Origin: Mycolicibacterium rutilum
Lineage (GTDB): Bacteria > Actinomycetota > Actinomycetes > Mycobacteriales > Mycobacteriaceae
Direction of reading: 5' to 3'
Length of the DNA: 64,000 nt
NCBI RefSeq assembly: GCF_900108565.1
Contig: NZ_LT629971.1
Span: forward strand, 5,828,001 to 5,892,000
Below, piece after piece: positions 63,701 to 64,000 of the stretch (positions within the stretch are counted from its first letter, which is position 1; every line of letters begins with the position of its first letter). Under the pieces are notes generated by a model, which saw only the letters and a list, made by a program, of their open reading frames with translations, searched no databases and was not told where the DNA came from. The position numbers were made by a program, and so were the translations under genes.

Positions 63701-64000
63701 TCGGCAGCTGCGCGACGGTGCCCCGGCGCCGGATCAGGGTCCGCATGGCCGACACGGTCACCGGGTCCTGGTCGTCGGTGTCGACCTCCGGTTCGCGCAG
63801 CGGCGGGCGCAGCGACTGGTCAGCGAGACCGGTTCGCAGACAACCGAAGACCGCGTCGTTGCGCCGGCGTTCCCACATCCGGTCGGTACCCACCAGTGTC
63901 CACAGCACTTCCGGTGCCGGATGCACACGGTGCTGCGCGTAGTGCTGAGCCGCGGTGGCGTCGGCGAGCTGGGCGTCCAGCGTGTCCAGGTACCGCAGAT
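60723..64000 (-). CDS. eccC4: EccC4, FtsK/SpoIIIE-type ATPase of ESX-4 (5' end beyond window)
   Basis: At least 1092 residues; the reading frame stays open to the window edge and the edge sequence (LRYLDTLDAQLADATAAQHY) is typical EccC, so the N-terminus is cut off. Three ATPase domains have Walker A sites GATGSGKS, GAPRSGKS and GETGCGKS. In EccC proteins the first domain drives transport and the others bind substrate signals. It powers export of the EsxT/EsxU pair. The GTG at 63926 inside the frame is not the start. Confidence 0.96.
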   Translation of the reverse strand, partial: LRYLDTLDAQLADATAAQHYAQHRVHPAPEVLWTLVGTDRMWERRRNDAVFGCLRTGLADQSLRPPLREPEVDTDDQDPVTVSAMRTLIRRRGTVAQLPTVVPLLQHRFVTLTGDHHRARAVLRAMVCELVVLHGPDTVAVAAATGPEQREHWEWLKWLPHYGEAESAPGDRHLIVIADGAPAETAPADTVSVVSLGEIPSVDALRVDVDTLSRPDALTLSQASACARRLARFRTADTAARAPGARGWLELMGIEMGIDTLSIEKYWSITSRLRAVPVGVSESGAPVRIDINEPAHGGIGPHGLCVGATGSGKSEFLRTLVLGMITAHPPDVLNLVLVDFKGGATFLGLERARHVAAVITNLADESHLVARMNDALAGELHRRQELLRAAGNFVNTAAYAQARSRGAALPPLPALFIVVDEFSELLTQHPDFADLFLAIGRLGRSLGIHLLLASQRLDEGRLRGLDTHLSYRICLKTFSAGESRAVLGVPDAHHLPATPGAAYLKTAGGELTRFQTAFVSGACPHVRYETEPTSPRATLFTATATRQHEPQRRDDPAALPTVLDTVLDRIADRGPAAHPVWLAPLTVSPPLDALLHGHAAGGDLSVPIGLVDSPFAQRHDVLTAALGGAGGNVAVVGAPRSGKSTAVRTLITGLAETHSPADVTVYCLDFGGGTLSTLAELPHVGAVAGRADADLCRRIIAVVESVLRSREKRRAAGDAVAGEDSYGDGFLVIDGWAQFRQQFEALEAPVTALASQGLAFGVHVVVTASRWAELRPALKDQIGTRVELRLGDPADSEMDRRRARMLPNLAPGHGITADGRELVIADPSAVGRRTDWAGLRAPRIELLPTQVSHRDLIASAPPGRRIVVGVGERELAPVTIDFNEQPHLLVLGETGCGKSALLRLLCRELMRTADPADVQLEIVDFRRALLGVVESDHLSGYTASPAALTARVPKLLARLEQRMPGDTVTQQQLRERSWWSGPDLVLVIDDYDLVAASTGNPLVPLADLLPHATDLGLHVVVARRSGGAARAMFDPVLARLREMSCAGLMMSASPDEGVLLGAVRPAPQPPGRGTLITRGDGEQLIQVGWSP

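Overview
The window is high-GC actinobacterial DNA and its gene order is that of a fast-growing Mycobacterium/Mycolicibacterium. The backbone follows, with gaps and insertions, the Mycobacterium tuberculosis Rv3394c-Rv3447c region: imuB, imuA', guaA, an HAD hydrolase and a GH65 phosphorylase, choD, guaB3, guaB2, sigD with its anti-sigma factor, whiB3, groEL1, groES, tsaD, rimI, tsaB, tsaE, alr, gadB, nnrD, glmS, a T7SS-like substrate pair, glmM, rpsI, rplM, esxT, esxU and eccC4. The GroEL1 with a Gly/His tail, the second IMP-dehydrogenase-like GuaB3, WhiB3 and an ESX-4 cluster all point to this genus. No rRNA, tRNA, CRISPR array or insertion sequence was recognised.

Left part (1-7713): the end of a DUF6480 gene and the SOS mutasome genes imuA'-imuB behind a LexA box. 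Five tightly packed rightward genes follow: esterase, short-chain dehydrogenase, ferritin-like diiron protein, Baeyer-Villiger monooxygenase and a MerR-type regulator. Read as chemistry, the first four make a plausible route: hydroxylate, oxidise to ketone, insert oxygen, hydrolyse the ester or lactone. This block sits between imuA' and guaA, which are neighbours in M. tuberculosis.

7714-26299: purine synthesis (guaA, guaB3, guaB2), a CD225/DUF2752 membrane pair, an HAD-GH65 disaccharide phosphorylase pair, a benzoylformate decarboxylase-tautomerase pair, phoU, choD, the sigD-rsdA regulatory pair, whiB3, and a type I DAHP synthase with strong leader hairpins.

26300-34217: two small secreted proteins; a DUF222-HNH nuclease beside a chromosomal LysB-like mycolyl esterase, the pair bracketed by a 15-bp direct repeat; a membrane class III adenylate cyclase; and the groES-groEL1 heat-shock genes behind a textbook CIRCE operator.

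34239-42400: a leftward chain alr-hydrolase-tsaE-tsaB-rimI-tsaD-SnoaL in which every junction overlaps, carrying D-alanine supply and most of the tRNA t6A machinery; then gadB and nnrD.

42739-53454: an ectABCD operon (ectoine and hydroxyectoine), a lipoprotein serine protease, hydrolases, glmS, an F420-type oxidoreductase, a DEAD-box helicase, and a six-helix membrane protein that resembles the mycobacterial INSIG homologue.

53553-64000: a pair of probable type VII secretion substrates, glmM, the rplM-rpsI operon with its terminator, a small Excalibur protein, and the ESX-4 genes esxT, esxU, an Rv3446c-like gene and a truncated eccC4 that runs off the right edge.

Several genes (guaA, the DUF5319 gene, the protease, one hydrolase, the F420 oxidoreductase) show a -10 hexamer exactly six bases before the start codon, the pattern of leaderless mycobacterial promoters. 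This was used to choose starts.
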